DNA of 64,000 bases from Microvirga arabica (GTDB lineage Bacteria > Pseudomonadota > Alphaproteobacteria > Rhizobiales > Beijerinckiaceae). Below the pieces are notes generated by a model. That model was not told the DNA's origin. It was given only the letters and a program-made list of their open reading frames with translations, and made no database searches. This document shows, one piece after another, positions 1 to 8,762 of the stretch. Made by a program: the position numbers and the translations under genes. The stretch is from the NCBI RefSeq assembly GCF_016811235.1, contig NZ_JAFBID010000001.1, positions 62,001 through 126,000 on the forward strand, read 5' to 3'. The first letter of the stretch is position 1. Each line of letters starts with the position of its first letter.

Positions 1-430
1 CCAGGGCAAGCGCTCCAGGCACCAGCAGCACCATCAGCGCAGCGAAGGGAAACCAGTCGAAGCCGTACCAGAACCACGGCAGTTCCTTCCAGTTCAGGAA
101 CACCATGAAGTCGGGCAGAATTGGGTCACCGTAGACGCCACGGGGCCCGATCTGGCGCATGAGGTACATGCCCATGGCATAGCCGCCCAGCGCGAAGAAC
201 GCCCCGTGCCCGAGGGAGAGAATGCCGCAGAAGCCCCAGATCAGATCGACTGACAGCGCCAGCAGGGCAAAGCAGACATACTTGCCGAGCAGCGGCACCA
301 AATGATCCGACAGGTGCAGCGCCGATCCGGGCGGAGCCAGCCCGTTCATGGCCGGCACCAGGATGGCGGCGGCGGCCAGGAGCGACAGAACGAGATTGGT
401 CTGCCGATCGAAGAGGGAGTGGGTTCTCAT
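1..430 (-). CDS. urtC: Urea ABC transporter permease UrtC (partial, C-terminus beyond window)
   Basis: Second inner-membrane permease of the urea ABC importer. Translation leftward from the ATG at 430 gives MRTHSLFDRQTNLVLSLL..., followed by two hydrophobic segments and the LivM/UrtC-type motif WGFCGILSLGHGAFFALGGY; the tryptophan/phenylalanine-rich stretch at residues about 115-130 is typical of UrtC. The start overlaps the urtB stop in an ATGA arrangement, so the two are translationally coupled. The reading frame is open at the left edge, so about 143 residues are visible. urtD and urtE are expected just outside the window. Confidence 0.9.
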   Translation of the reverse strand, partial: MRTHSLFDRQTNLVLSLLAAAAILVPAMNGLAPPGSALHLSDHLVPLLGKYVCFALLALSVDLIWGFCGILSLGHGAFFALGGYAMGMYLMRQIGPRGVYGDPILPDFMVFLNWKELPWFWYGFDWFPFAALMVLLVPGALAL

Positions 431-2019
431 GCTTCGACCGCCCTGCCTTTGAGTGCGAAGAGCCCGCGCGGACGCCTCTGGATGAAGACGATGATGGCGA
501 TGAGCAGGGCAATCTTGCCGAGAACCGCGCCTGCATAGGGCTCAAGCAACTTGTTCGCGATGCCAAGGGTTATTGCGCCCACCAACGTGCCCCACAGGTT
601 TCCGACACCGCCGAACACGACCACCATGAAGCTGTCGATGATGTAGCCCTGTCCCAGGTTGGGGCTGACATTGTCGATCTGGGAGAGCGCGACGCCGGCG
701 ATACCGGCCACACCCGATCCCAGCCCAAACGCCAGCGCGTCGATGCGGCTGGTCCGGATGCCCATGGAGCCCGCCATCCGTCGGTTCTGCGTGACGGCCC
801 TCACGTAGAGCCCCAGCGGGGTGTATCGCAGCACGAGGAGCAGGATCGCGAAGACCGCAAAGGCAAAAACCACGATGGCGATGCGGTTGTAGGTCAGGCT
901 CATCGTCCCGATGTCGAGCGCTCCGCTCATCCAGGCCGGTGTCCCGACCTCACGATTGGTGGGGCCGAAGATCGTGCGCACCCCCTGCTGCAGGATCAGC
1001 GAGATTCCCCATGTGGCGAGCAGGGTTTCCAATGGGCGCCCATAGAGGAACCGAATAACCGTCCTCTCAATGAGCACGCCAACCGAACCTGCTACCAGAA
1101 ACGCAAGCGGCAGCGCTATGAGGAGCGAGGCTCCGAACAGTCCGGGTGCCTGGGAGCGGATGAGTTCCTGTACCATGAATGTGGTGTAAGCCCCCAGCAT
1201 CACCATCTCGCCATGGGCCATGTTGATGACCCCCATGGTGCCGAACGTTATGGCAAGACCGATGGCCGCCAGCAGCAGGACAGACCCGAGGGAGATGCCG
1301 TACCAGACATTCTGAACGGCTTCCCAGAACGTGAGGCGGCTCCGGATACCGGCCGCCGCTTTTCCTGCGGCTGCCACGACGTCGGGCGGCGCGTTGGACG
1401 GTAGGTTCGACAGAAGGGCGAGCGCCTCCTGATCACCTCGAGCCCGCAGGGTTTCGATGGCGGCGAGCCTCTGCATGGGCAGGGCATCCTGCTTGCTCAG
1501 GAGGATGGCGGCACGGGCGTTCTCGAGGGCATTCCTGACATGGGTCTGGCCCTCCTGCGCAATGGCCTTCTCCAGCGTCGGCAGGACTGCCTCATCCCGG
1601 GAGCGGAATACGGCATGAGCCGCTTCCAGGCGCTTCGCTGCATCCGCGCTGAGCAATGTCAGGCTGCCGAGCGCAGCCTCGATGGAGCGGCGCACCCGGT
1701 TGTTGACCCGGACCGCCTTCAGCTCGCCAGCCGGATTGCCCCACACCTGACCCGTGGCCGCATTCGTAAGCTCTCCGGAAACCCGACGAATGAAGACTTG
1801 TCCGGCTCCGATGAGGAGCCGCCCGTCACGCAGGGCCTCGACGACGTCGATAGACAAGGGGTTGCCGCTGCTAGCAACGGCACCGATTGCGGTGTCCGTA
1901 TCAGCATAGCTGTCATTGGCGAATTTGGGCAGCGCCTCCTCATAAGGTCCCGTCAAGGCAGCGGAGGCCATGCCAAGCAGCAGAACGAAGGCCCGCAGGA
2001 TGGTGCGCAAGATATTCAT
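427..2019 (-). CDS. urtB: Urea ABC transporter permease UrtB
   Basis: Inner-membrane permease of the urea importer. The N-terminal half (about residues 20-230) is a soluble extracytoplasmic domain preceded by a hydrophobic signal-like segment (NILRTILRAFVLLLGMASA). The C-terminal half is a LivH-type permease with IGLAITFGTMGVINMAHGEM and the EAA-like loop near TPLGLYVRAVTQNRRMAG. The long N-terminal domain separates UrtB from ordinary LivH. I start it at the ATG at 2019 because the signal-like sequence begins there; an in-frame ATG at 2073, ten bases after urtA, would add 18 residues, and neither has a clear ribosome site. Lies between urtA and urtC in one operon. Confidence 0.9.
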   Translation of the reverse strand: MNILRTILRAFVLLLGMASAALTGPYEEALPKFANDSYADTDTAIGAVASSGNPLSIDVVEALRDGRLLIGAGQVFIRRVSGELTNAATGQVWGNPAGELKAVRVNNRVRRSIEAALGSLTLLSADAAKRLEAAHAVFRSRDEAVLPTLEKAIAQEGQTHVRNALENARAAILLSKQDALPMQRLAAIETLRARGDQEALALLSNLPSNAPPDVVAAAGKAAAGIRSRLTFWEAVQNVWYGISLGSVLLLAAIGLAITFGTMGVINMAHGEMVMLGAYTTFMVQELIRSQAPGLFGASLLIALPLAFLVAGSVGVLIERTVIRFLYGRPLETLLATWGISLILQQGVRTIFGPTNREVGTPAWMSGALDIGTMSLTYNRIAIVVFAFAVFAILLLVLRYTPLGLYVRAVTQNRRMAGSMGIRTSRIDALAFGLGSGVAGIAGVALSQIDNVSPNLGQGYIIDSFMVVVFGGVGNLWGTLVGAITLGIANKLLEPYAGAVLGKIALLIAIIVFIQRRPRGLFALKGRAVEA

Positions 2020-2083
2020 GAAATGGACTTTGAACGGAGAGGGAGTAAGGGCAGCAAGGATCGCCACCCTCATCTTTGATCGG

Positions 2084-3373
2084 CTAGGAACCGCACTTCT
2101 TCGTCACGGTGTTGTAGTTGCCGCACTTGAGAGTCTGCCAGTCGGCGACCAGATCCTTCGAGCCTTCCAGGTGCTTCGACCAGGCATCGCCCGCGACCAG
2201 ATCATCGGTCTGCCAGACGGTGTCGAACTGACCGTCCTCCTTGATCTCGCCGATCAGCACCGGCTTGGTGATGTGGTGGTTCGGGAGCATCTCCGAGACG
2301 CCGCCGGTGAGGTTAGGCACCTTGATGCCGACAATGGAGTCGATCACCTTGTCGGGATCGGTCGTGCCGGCTTTCTCGACGGCCTTCACCCACATGTTGA
2401 AGCCAATCACATGGGCTTCCATCGGATCGTTGGAGACGCGCTTCGCATTCTTGGTGAAGGTCTTCCACTTTTCGATAAAGGCCTTGTTGTCGGGAGTATC
2501 GACCGACTGGAAATAGTTCCAGGCCGCGAGATGTCCGACGAGGGGTTTCGTGTCTATGCCTGCGAGTTCCTCTTCGCCGACCGAGAAGGCTACGACGGGA
2601 ATGTCGGTCGCCTTCACTCCCTGGTTGGCGAGTTCCTTGTAGAACGGCACGTTGGCATCGCCGTTGATCGTAGAGACGACGGCCGTCTTCTTGCCCGATG
2701 AGCCGAATTTCTTGATATCGGCGACAATAGTCTGCCAGTCGGAATGTCCGAACGGCATGTAACTGATCATGATGTCCTCGGCCTTCACGCCCTTGGACTT
2801 CAGATAGGCTTCCAAGATCTTGTTGGTGGTGCGCGGATAGACATAGTCGGTTCCCGCCAGAACCCAGCGCTCGACCTTCTCCTCCTTAGCGAGATAATCG
2901 ACAGCCGGAATGGCCTGCTGGTTAGGAGCAGCGCCCGTGTAGAACACGTTGCGCTCGCTCTCCTCGCCCTCATACTGGACCGGATAGAAAAGGATGCTGT
3001 TGAGCTCCTTGAAAACCGGCAGCACCGACTTGCGCGATACGGAGGTCCAGGCACCGAAGACAGCGGAAACCTTGTGCTGGCTGATAAGCTCACGGGCCTT
3101 CTCGGCGAAGAGCGGCCAGTTGGAGGCTGGATCGACGACAACCGCTTCAAGCTTCTTGCCGAGCAATCCGCCCTTCTTGTTCTGCTCTTCTACGAGCATG
3201 AGCATGACGTCCTTGAGCGTCGTTTCGCTGATGGCCATCGTGCCCGACAATGAGTGGAGAACCCCTACCTTGATCGTTTCCTCTGCTTTTGCGGCCTGCG
3301 CCGTGGCGCTCGAAACCAGCGCCGCTGCAGTCAGCGCCATCAGGTTTCTACGCGTCATGTCGAATATTGACAT
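2084..3373 (-). CDS. urtA: Urea ABC transporter substrate-binding protein UrtA
   Basis: Periplasmic binding protein that captures urea for UrtBCDE. 429 residues. An N-terminal twin-arginine-like signal (MTRRNLMALTAAAL) is followed by ETIKVGVLHSLSGTMAISE, the standard start of the mature Peripla_BP_5 fold in UrtA, and then by EKARELISQHKVSAVFGAWTS and FYPVQYEGEESERNVFYTGA, both hallmarks of the urea/amide-binding branch. First gene of the urt operon; a sigma54-type promoter lies about 50 bp upstream, which fits nitrogen-limitation control. Confidence 0.95.
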   Translation of the reverse strand: MSIFDMTRRNLMALTAAALVSSATAQAAKAEETIKVGVLHSLSGTMAISETTLKDVMLMLVEEQNKKGGLLGKKLEAVVVDPASNWPLFAEKARELISQHKVSAVFGAWTSVSRKSVLPVFKELNSILFYPVQYEGEESERNVFYTGAAPNQQAIPAVDYLAKEEKVERWVLAGTDYVYPRTTNKILEAYLKSKGVKAEDIMISYMPFGHSDWQTIVADIKKFGSSGKKTAVVSTINGDANVPFYKELANQGVKATDIPVVAFSVGEEELAGIDTKPLVGHLAAWNYFQSVDTPDNKAFIEKWKTFTKNAKRVSNDPMEAHVIGFNMWVKAVEKAGTTDPDKVIDSIVGIKVPNLTGGVSEMLPNHHITKPVLIGEIKEDGQFDTVWQTDDLVAGDAWSKHLEGSKDLVADWQTLKCGNYNTVTKKCGS

Positions 3374-3780
3374 AGGTCCTTCTCCCTTGCCTGCCCTGCT
3401 TCAGGTGCAGCGAGGGACCACTATGCAAGAAGCATGCCACGACTGCCGGAAGATAACGGCCTGCGCGGGCGATGACTGGGGAGTTCGGAAGCCGCAACCG
3501 AATCTGCTCAGAAAAGCGGCGAAAGCTCAAATACAAGGCTTGCGAAACAATGATGCAATCCGGAGCGAAAATCTCAGCTTCGTGCCATGAGCTGACATTC
3601 AGCATAGAGAATGTTCAGGTGCCGCCCGGGAAATTGATTGCCGCGAATGAAATCATGGGAATCGAGATTCACCCGTGAACCTGACTTGACGTCGTTCCAA
3701 CGACCGTGTGGCCAATCCGGATTTTGCTTGCGACCATTCCGACGAGTGTAGAGTTCATGGTGAGGAGCACCACAATATCC
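3374..3780. other. Intergenic region upstream of urtA
   Basis: No convincing gene. It carries the presumed urtA promoter (3423-3439) on the urt-proximal side. The remainder, up to the end of the TIM-barrel gene at 3781, shows short open frames without ribosome sites or recognisable protein sequence. I saw no clear NtrC dyad. Confidence 0.6.
3423..3439 (-). promoter_or_regulatory. Sigma54 (RpoN) -24/-12 promoter of the urt operon
   Basis: On the minus strand this reads TGGCATGCTTCTTGCAT, which fits the RpoN consensus TGGCACG-N4-TTGCA with the invariant GG and GC separated by exactly 10 bases. It sits about 50 bp upstream of the urtA start and points toward it. RpoN-dependent transcription of urea transport is well established in proteobacteria, so placement supports the match. 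Confidence 0.7.
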
Positions 3781-4599
3781 TCACTCAAGACATCCTCGCA
3801 AATATCCGATCGCGCGGGCTGCAGATGATGGTCCGTCCGGTTCATAGATAAACGGCTCAATTCCAAGAAATCCGCTATATCCCTCCTCGCGAAGAGCCTG
3901 CAGGATTGGCTTGAAGTGGAGGCTGCCCTGACCCGGGCCTCGCCGGTTCGGATCGTTCAGGTGAACATGGGCGATCAGACCACTTGGGAGCCATGTCGAT
4001 AGCAATCTGGCTGGGTCGCCGTCTCTCCCGCGCATTGCTGCCGCGCAATCGATCATCGTGCGAAGGGCTGGAATATTGATCTGTCTGACCAAGTCAGCAG
4101 CTTCTGCGACGCTCGTCACGAAGTTGGTCTCATCCGGTGCGAGTGGCTCTATGCAATAGACCACACCGGCGGCCGATGCATGTTCTCCAGCCGTCGTAAA
4201 GCACTCCGCACCAAAAGCGCGCTGCTCGCGCTCATGTTCTGGTGTCAGCTCGCGCTGGCGAGGCGAGCCGTGCACGAGGTAGTGCCCGCCTAGTTCCGCG
4301 CAAAGATCGATCAGACTCCGCATCACATCCACCGTGCGTTGTCGGACCGGGGCATCGCGGCTCGTGATCGACAAGTTATCCGGTTTCATCAGGAGCCAAT
4401 GCAACCCCGTGATTCCGATGCCTTCGCGCGAGGCGATCGAGCGCAACTCGGCGATACGGGCCGGTGTCAGACGGTGCGGCTCATCACCGAGAGTAAAAGG
4501 AGCGATCTCGAGCCCATCGTATCCGAGCTCACGCGCAAGCGCGCATTGCTGAGGAAATGGCAGGTGTCGCACGACTTCGTTGCAAAGGGACATAAGCAT
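3781..4599 (-). CDS. Sugar phosphate isomerase/epimerase-like TIM barrel protein
   Basis: About 272 residues with an AP-endonuclease-2/xylose-isomerase-like TIM barrel: ALARELGYDGLEIAPFTLGD near the N-terminus, ITGLHWLL, YCIEPLAPDETNFVT with a metal-type glutamate, HVHLNDPNRRGPGQGSLHF, and a final GFLGIEPFIY. The family binds a divalent metal and isomerises or epimerises ketoses or keto-acids; the substrate cannot be read from sequence. I start at the Met at 4599 (MLMSLCNEVV), five bases after tctA ends, rather than the ATG at 4665 inside tctA. Last gene of the Gfo/Idh-tctCBA operon. Confidence 0.8.
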   Translation of the reverse strand: MLMSLCNEVVRHLPFPQQCALARELGYDGLEIAPFTLGDEPHRLTPARIAELRSIASREGIGITGLHWLLMKPDNLSITSRDAPVRQRTVDVMRSLIDLCAELGGHYLVHGSPRQRELTPEHEREQRAFGAECFTTAGEHASAAGVVYCIEPLAPDETNFVTSVAEAADLVRQINIPALRTMIDCAAAMRGRDGDPARLLSTWLPSGLIAHVHLNDPNRRGPGQGSLHFKPILQALREEGYSGFLGIEPFIYEPDGPSSAARAIGYLRGCLE

Positions 4600-4603
4600 A
4601 AGC

Positions 4604-6133
4604 TCAGACAGCTCCTGGTCTCGCACCCGGTTTCCCGAGCCTAGTTTTGACCCAAGCCGCCGCACGACCCACAGCGGGAATATTCGACATGAACGTGTAG
4701 ATCACAAGAAGGGCTAGGATGGCACTGATCGGGCGTGTGAAGAAAGGAGTCATATCGCCGTCGCTCAGAGTGAGAGCACGCCGAAGGCTCTTGTCCAGAA
4801 TATCGCCCAGCACAATCCCCAAGACGAACGGAGCGATCGGGTAGCCATTCCGGCGCATGAGGAAAGCAAGCGTGCCGAAGCCGAGCATGACCCAGACGTC
4901 GAAAAGACGCGAAGACAGAGAATATGCTCCCACAGTGCAGAGGACAAAGATGATCGGCATCAGGATCGTCCGTGGCACCCGCAGCACGAGAAGGAGGGGA
5001 CGGATGAAGAACAGGCCGAAGAAGAGAATGCCGATCGTCGCGATCAATACCGTCGCCACGACCTGGTAGATAAAGTCGGGATTATTCACCATCAGCATTG
5101 GGCCGGGCTGGATGCCGTGAATGATCATGGCGGCGAGGAGCACGGCACTTGGTGCCGAGCCCGGGATTGCGAGTGCCAGTGCAGGAATCAGTGCGCCGGG
5201 AACGGACGCGTTGTCGCCGGTTTCGGCTGCCATGAGCCCCTCGACAGAGCCATTTCCATATTCCTCCGGCTTCCGGCTCAGCCGCTTTGCGGTCGCGTAG
5301 GATGTCCAGGCCGCCATATCCTCACCGACTCCCGGCAGGATCCCGACCCATACGCCGATGGTGCCGGATCGCAGGATCGTCTTCCAATGCCGCAGCACGT
5401 CCACGATACGGGGCAGCGCGGTGTCGAAGCTCATGATCTTGGGCCGCGTTCCACGCTCAGCCATAATGGTCAGGATTTCGGAGAAGCCGAACGCTCCGAC
5501 GAGAACGGGGATCAGCTGAAAGCCGCCGGCGAGATCGGTATTGCCAAAGCTGAAACGCGGATAAGCGTAGAGACCCTCCTGCCCAATACAGGCGACAAAC
5601 AGGCCGAGCGCGCCCGCAAGCCAGCCCTTGATCGGATCTGCGGTAACGACATTCCCGGACATGACAACTCCGAGCAGTGCGAGCCAAAAAAACTCGTACG
5701 CACCGAAGCTAAGCGCAAACTCCCCCAGGAGAGGCGTGAACAGGGCGAGGCAGAGCATACCGAAAAGAGAGCCCAGCACGGAACCGGCCGTGGCGATCCC
5801 CATGGCCCGCCCCGCCTCACCTTTGCGGGCCAAGGCGTATCCGTCCAGGCATGCGGCAGCATTGGCCGCCGTGCCTGGAATGTTGAGCAGGATCGCCGTC
5901 CGGCTCCCACCGTATATCGCGCCATTATACGCGCAGATCAAAATGAGGATCGCTACCGCGGGATCAAGCTTGAGGGTAAGCGTTGTCAGCAGGGTGATCG
6001 CGAGCGTCGCGCTCAGGCCGGGCATTGCCCCCATGAGCAAGCCGACAAGTGTGGCGCCCAACGCCAGAGCGAGCGTCGTCGGCGTCAGGAAACCGGTGAC
6101 TGCCTGGCCGAAGGAGAGGAGCCCGTCAAACAT
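4604..6133 (-). CDS. tctA: Tripartite tricarboxylate transporter large permease TctA
   Basis: 509-residue membrane protein with about ten to twelve hydrophobic segments. The TctA signature is clear: GLLMGAMPGLSATLAITLL, YGGSRTAILLNIPGTAANAA, GTIGVWVGILPGVGEDMAAW and a C-terminal GYPIAPFVLGIVLGDILDKSLRRAL. It is the transport channel of a proton- or sodium-driven carboxylate uptake system that works with TctB and a Bug-type binding protein. Five bases separate it from tctB; it is followed closely by the TIM-barrel gene. Confidence 0.95.
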   Translation of the reverse strand: MFDGLLSFGQAVTGFLTPTTLALALGATLVGLLMGAMPGLSATLAITLLTTLTLKLDPAVAILILICAYNGAIYGGSRTAILLNIPGTAANAAACLDGYALARKGEAGRAMGIATAGSVLGSLFGMLCLALFTPLLGEFALSFGAYEFFWLALLGVVMSGNVVTADPIKGWLAGALGLFVACIGQEGLYAYPRFSFGNTDLAGGFQLIPVLVGAFGFSEILTIMAERGTRPKIMSFDTALPRIVDVLRHWKTILRSGTIGVWVGILPGVGEDMAAWTSYATAKRLSRKPEEYGNGSVEGLMAAETGDNASVPGALIPALALAIPGSAPSAVLLAAMIIHGIQPGPMLMVNNPDFIYQVVATVLIATIGILFFGLFFIRPLLLVLRVPRTILMPIIFVLCTVGAYSLSSRLFDVWVMLGFGTLAFLMRRNGYPIAPFVLGIVLGDILDKSLRRALTLSDGDMTPFFTRPISAILALLVIYTFMSNIPAVGRAAAWVKTRLGKPGARPGAV

Positions 6134-6138
6134 GGTGA

Positions 6139-6633
6139 TTACGGAAGCCGGATGAGAAAGAGGTTCTGGAAAAGATAAGTCACGGCGGCAGAGGTGGCCG
6201 CCGCGATCAGTGCCGCCTCAGTGGAGCGGCGTAAGAAGGAGCGCCCCTCGATCCGGTGGCGGTCCTCCAGAACGAGAACGTGGACGAACACGAAGCCTGC
6301 GGCGAGTAGCCAGAACGGCAGGCCGCGACCGAGCAAAATGCCCGCAAAGGCGACGCAGAGCGTCCAGCTTGCAAGCAGCCGTTTCCAGTTGGTGCCGGCC
6401 TCCTCGGCCGGGGTAACGCCCATGACCGACGTTGCCCGGCCAATACTACGGCGCGATATGAGAACAAGGGCCATGACCATCATGCCCGCTCCGAGGAGGC
6501 CCGGTAGAAGACCGGGCACTGTGAGCGGATTGATGTTCTGCGAGGCGAGCCGGTCCATGGTCCAAGAACCATAGAACACAGCTGCCCCGAAAAAGAACCA
6601 GATCACCCCGGCGATGCGGTCCCTGTTCATCAT
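6139..6633 (-). CDS. tctB: Tripartite tricarboxylate transporter small permease TctB
   Basis: 164-residue small membrane subunit with four predicted hydrophobic helices (IAGVIWFFFGAAVFYGS; PGLLPGLLGAGMMVMALVLI; LCVAFAGILLGRGLPFWLLAAGFVFVH; a C-terminal helix near AALIAAATSAAVTYLF). The motif NPLTVPGLLPGL is typical of TctB. I use the start at 6633 (MMNRDRIAGV), ten bases after tctC, and not the longer upstream frame, which runs back through tctC in another frame. Expected to pair with TctA. Confidence 0.9.
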   Translation of the reverse strand: MMNRDRIAGVIWFFFGAAVFYGSWTMDRLASQNINPLTVPGLLPGLLGAGMMVMALVLISRRSIGRATSVMGVTPAEEAGTNWKRLLASWTLCVAFAGILLGRGLPFWLLAAGFVFVHVLVLEDRHRIEGRSFLRRSTEAALIAAATSAAVTYLFQNLFLIRLP

Positions 6634-6643
6634 GAGCGGGCTA

Positions 6644-7648
6644 TCAGGGGCGCTGGATGCCAACGGTGTCCGGCGAGACCTTGGCTTTGCCTGCGTCGAA
6701 CAGGAGCCAAGCGTTGGCGCGCACAACAGGCATAGACTGCTCCACAGCTGCCGCACCAAAGGCCGGAGCAAAGAGCGCGCCCCGCTCACGGGCGTAGGTC
6801 TTGAGCTTTTCCGAGTTCGCGATCTTCTCGCGCCAGATCTGGTCGAGGGTCTCCACGACGGGCTGGGGCACGCCTTTCGGGACGAAGATCCCGAAGTAGC
6901 TTGTGGGCGGACGCAGATTCGACAGGGTCTCGGTGACGGGCGGTATTGTGCCGTAGCCCGTGAGTTCGAGAGGCTTGTCGGAGAACGCTGCCAGCGGCCG
7001 CAGACGCTTGCCGCGGATCATTTCTGCCTGTTCCGTAGCAAGCTGGGTCGTTGCTTCGACCTCTCCTGCGACTGCCGCGACCACCGCCGGATTCCCACCA
7101 TCATAGGCCACATGCTTGTAGGTTGCGCCAGCCGCCTTAGTGATGGCCTCCGCTGCATTGTGACTGGCTGACGCGGCACCGCCGGTCGAGATCGTGACGC
7201 TGTTGGGCTTTGCCTTCATGGCGGAGACCAATTCCGCAAGCGTCTTGTAGAGTGCATTCGGGTTAACGCTGATGACCGGAACATTCGCAACGGTAAGATA
7301 CACGTTCCATTGCGAAAGATCGGTGTCGAACATGCCGAGGACTTTATAGACCCCCAGGTCCTGCACCGCTCCCGCTGTCAAGGTGTAACCGTCTTTCGCC
7401 GCCTCGAAGGCGTTTTTCGTGCCGATGGAGCCGGAGGCTCCCGGCTGGTTCACGACGACGACTTTCTGCCCGAGGGCCTCCTCCATTTCACTCGCCGTGA
7501 TCCGCGTGACCTGGTCGGTGGCGCCGCCCGGGGCCCAAGGCACGATGATCGTAATCGGCCGATCGGGCTTCCATGGATAGTTCTGCGCTTGCGCGGGCGC
7601 CGTGAGGCCTACAGCAACGGCCGCGGCGAGTAGAGTTCGTATCAACAT
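6644..7648 (-). CDS. tctC: Bug-family tripartite tricarboxylate transporter substrate-binding protein TctC
   Basis: 334 residues with a signal peptide (LLAAAVAVGLTAPAQAQ) and the Bug signature YPWKPDRPITIIVPWAPGG just after it, then KVVVVNQPGASGSIGT and the loop VTISTGGAASASHNAAEAI. Bug proteins bind small carboxylates or related solutes in the periplasm and deliver them to TctAB. Sits directly upstream of tctB and tctA. The adjacent oxidoreductases and TIM barrel suggest a sugar-acid or hydroxy-acid ligand, but that is inference. Confidence 0.92.
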   Translation of the reverse strand: MLIRTLLAAAVAVGLTAPAQAQNYPWKPDRPITIIVPWAPGGATDQVTRITASEMEEALGQKVVVVNQPGASGSIGTKNAFEAAKDGYTLTAGAVQDLGVYKVLGMFDTDLSQWNVYLTVANVPVISVNPNALYKTLAELVSAMKAKPNSVTISTGGAASASHNAAEAITKAAGATYKHVAYDGGNPAVVAAVAGEVEATTQLATEQAEMIRGKRLRPLAAFSDKPLELTGYGTIPPVTETLSNLRPPTSYFGIFVPKGVPQPVVETLDQIWREKIANSEKLKTYARERGALFAPAFGAAAVEQSMPVVRANAWLLFDAGKAKVSPDTVGIQRP

Positions 7649-7667
7649 CGTTCATCCTCCCTCATAC

Positions 7668-7686
7668 GGGCAGGTACAGCCTGCCC
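7668..7686. other. Hairpin between Gfo/Idh gene and tctC
   Basis: Perfect 7-bp inverted repeat GGGCAGG / CCTGCCC around TACAG, just upstream of the tctC ribosome site. No run of T follows it on the minus strand, so it may modulate read-through or RNA stability instead of ending transcription. Confidence 0.4.
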
Positions 7687-7739
7687 TTTGTCGTGCAGGC
7701 CCCGTTGAGGAGACCTGCTGAAATTGCTCAACCGAGGGC

Positions 7740-8762
7740 CTATCGAGGCGCAGTGTCCGCCCGACCTCGCCCCACGGTCAATATCTCCTCAATGAGCTGC
7801 TGCGTGGCCAAAGCCTCCTCGCCGGTCACCGCCGGGTCTCGGTCTGATCGCACCGCATCGAGAAAGTCGGCAATCAGCAGGCGATGAGCATCGATGGGGA
7901 AATCCATGATGTTTGCTCCACCACCTGTCCTGGTGTCGGCCTCGACGCGCTCCTCCCGTCCGTCCAGCCAGATAACTTCCAAGCCCGCGCCAACCAGTTT
8001 AGCTGTCCCGAGCGTGCCGACGATGCCGATCGTTTCAGGTGCGCCATGCGGCATCGCAGTCGTGGCCATCAGGCTTGCTGGCGCTCCGTTCGGAAGCCGC
8101 AGCAAGGCCGAGGCATAATCCTCCGTTTCCATGCGGTGCAGAGCCGTTGTCGTGACCTGGGCGGCCTCCACGGTGCAGCCGCCGACCAAGGATCGGAACA
8201 GATCGATCGTGTGTATCGCCTGGGTGAGCAGCACCCCTCCTCCATCGCGGGCGAGCGTGCCGCGGCCGGGCTCGTCATAGTAGCTCTGCGGCCGCCACCA
8301 GGGTACCGTCACAGAGGCAAGCTCGATTGTGCCCAGTTCTCCTTGATCGAGAAGCTCACGCAGGCGAATAGCTCCTGGACGGAAGCGGTGTTGCAGGACG
8401 ACACCGAGCCGTCGCCGCGCGCGTCGAGCGCCGGCCACCAAATCCTTGGCTCGATCCAGCGAGACCTCGAGCGGCTTCTCCAGCAGGACGTGCCGGCCCG
8501 CCAGGAAGCACCGCTCTGCCACTTCGAGATGCGCATTGGGTGGAGTCAGGATAATGACGGCCTCGACAGCGGGATCGGCAATCGCTGCACCGAGATCCGT
8601 CGTCACGGGATAATGATATCGCGCTGCGAAGGCCTCAAGCCGCGCGGCGCTTCGTCCAACGGCCCACCGCACGTCCACTTGCTCGTGCAGCTCCATCAGA
8701 CTAGCGGCATGGGGCTGGGATGCAGGGCCGAGACCTACGAGAGCAATACCAATCCGCCTCAT
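7740..8762 (-). CDS. Gfo/Idh/MocA family oxidoreductase
   Basis: 340 residues. An N-terminal Rossmann fold (RIGIALVGLGPASQPHAASL) is followed by the family lysine motif in HVLLEKPLE, and the C-terminal alpha/beta domain contains LLTQAIHTIDLFRSLVG with the expected His-Thr-Ile-Asp. Family members oxidise or reduce sugars, inositols or related hydroxy compounds with NAD(P). Its start overlaps the stop of the upstream paralogue (8759-8762), implying coupling. It probably converts the solute imported by TctABC. Confidence 0.88.
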   Translation of the reverse strand: MRRIGIALVGLGPASQPHAASLMELHEQVDVRWAVGRSAARLEAFAARYHYPVTTDLGAAIADPAVEAVIILTPPNAHLEVAERCFLAGRHVLLEKPLEVSLDRAKDLVAGARRARRRLGVVLQHRFRPGAIRLRELLDQGELGTIELASVTVPWWRPQSYYDEPGRGTLARDGGGVLLTQAIHTIDLFRSLVGGCTVEAAQVTTTALHRMETEDYASALLRLPNGAPASLMATTAMPHGAPETIGIVGTLGTAKLVGAGLEVIWLDGREERVEADTRTGGGANIMDFPIDAHRLLIADFLDAVRSDRDPAVTGEEALATQQLIEEILTVGRGRADTAPR

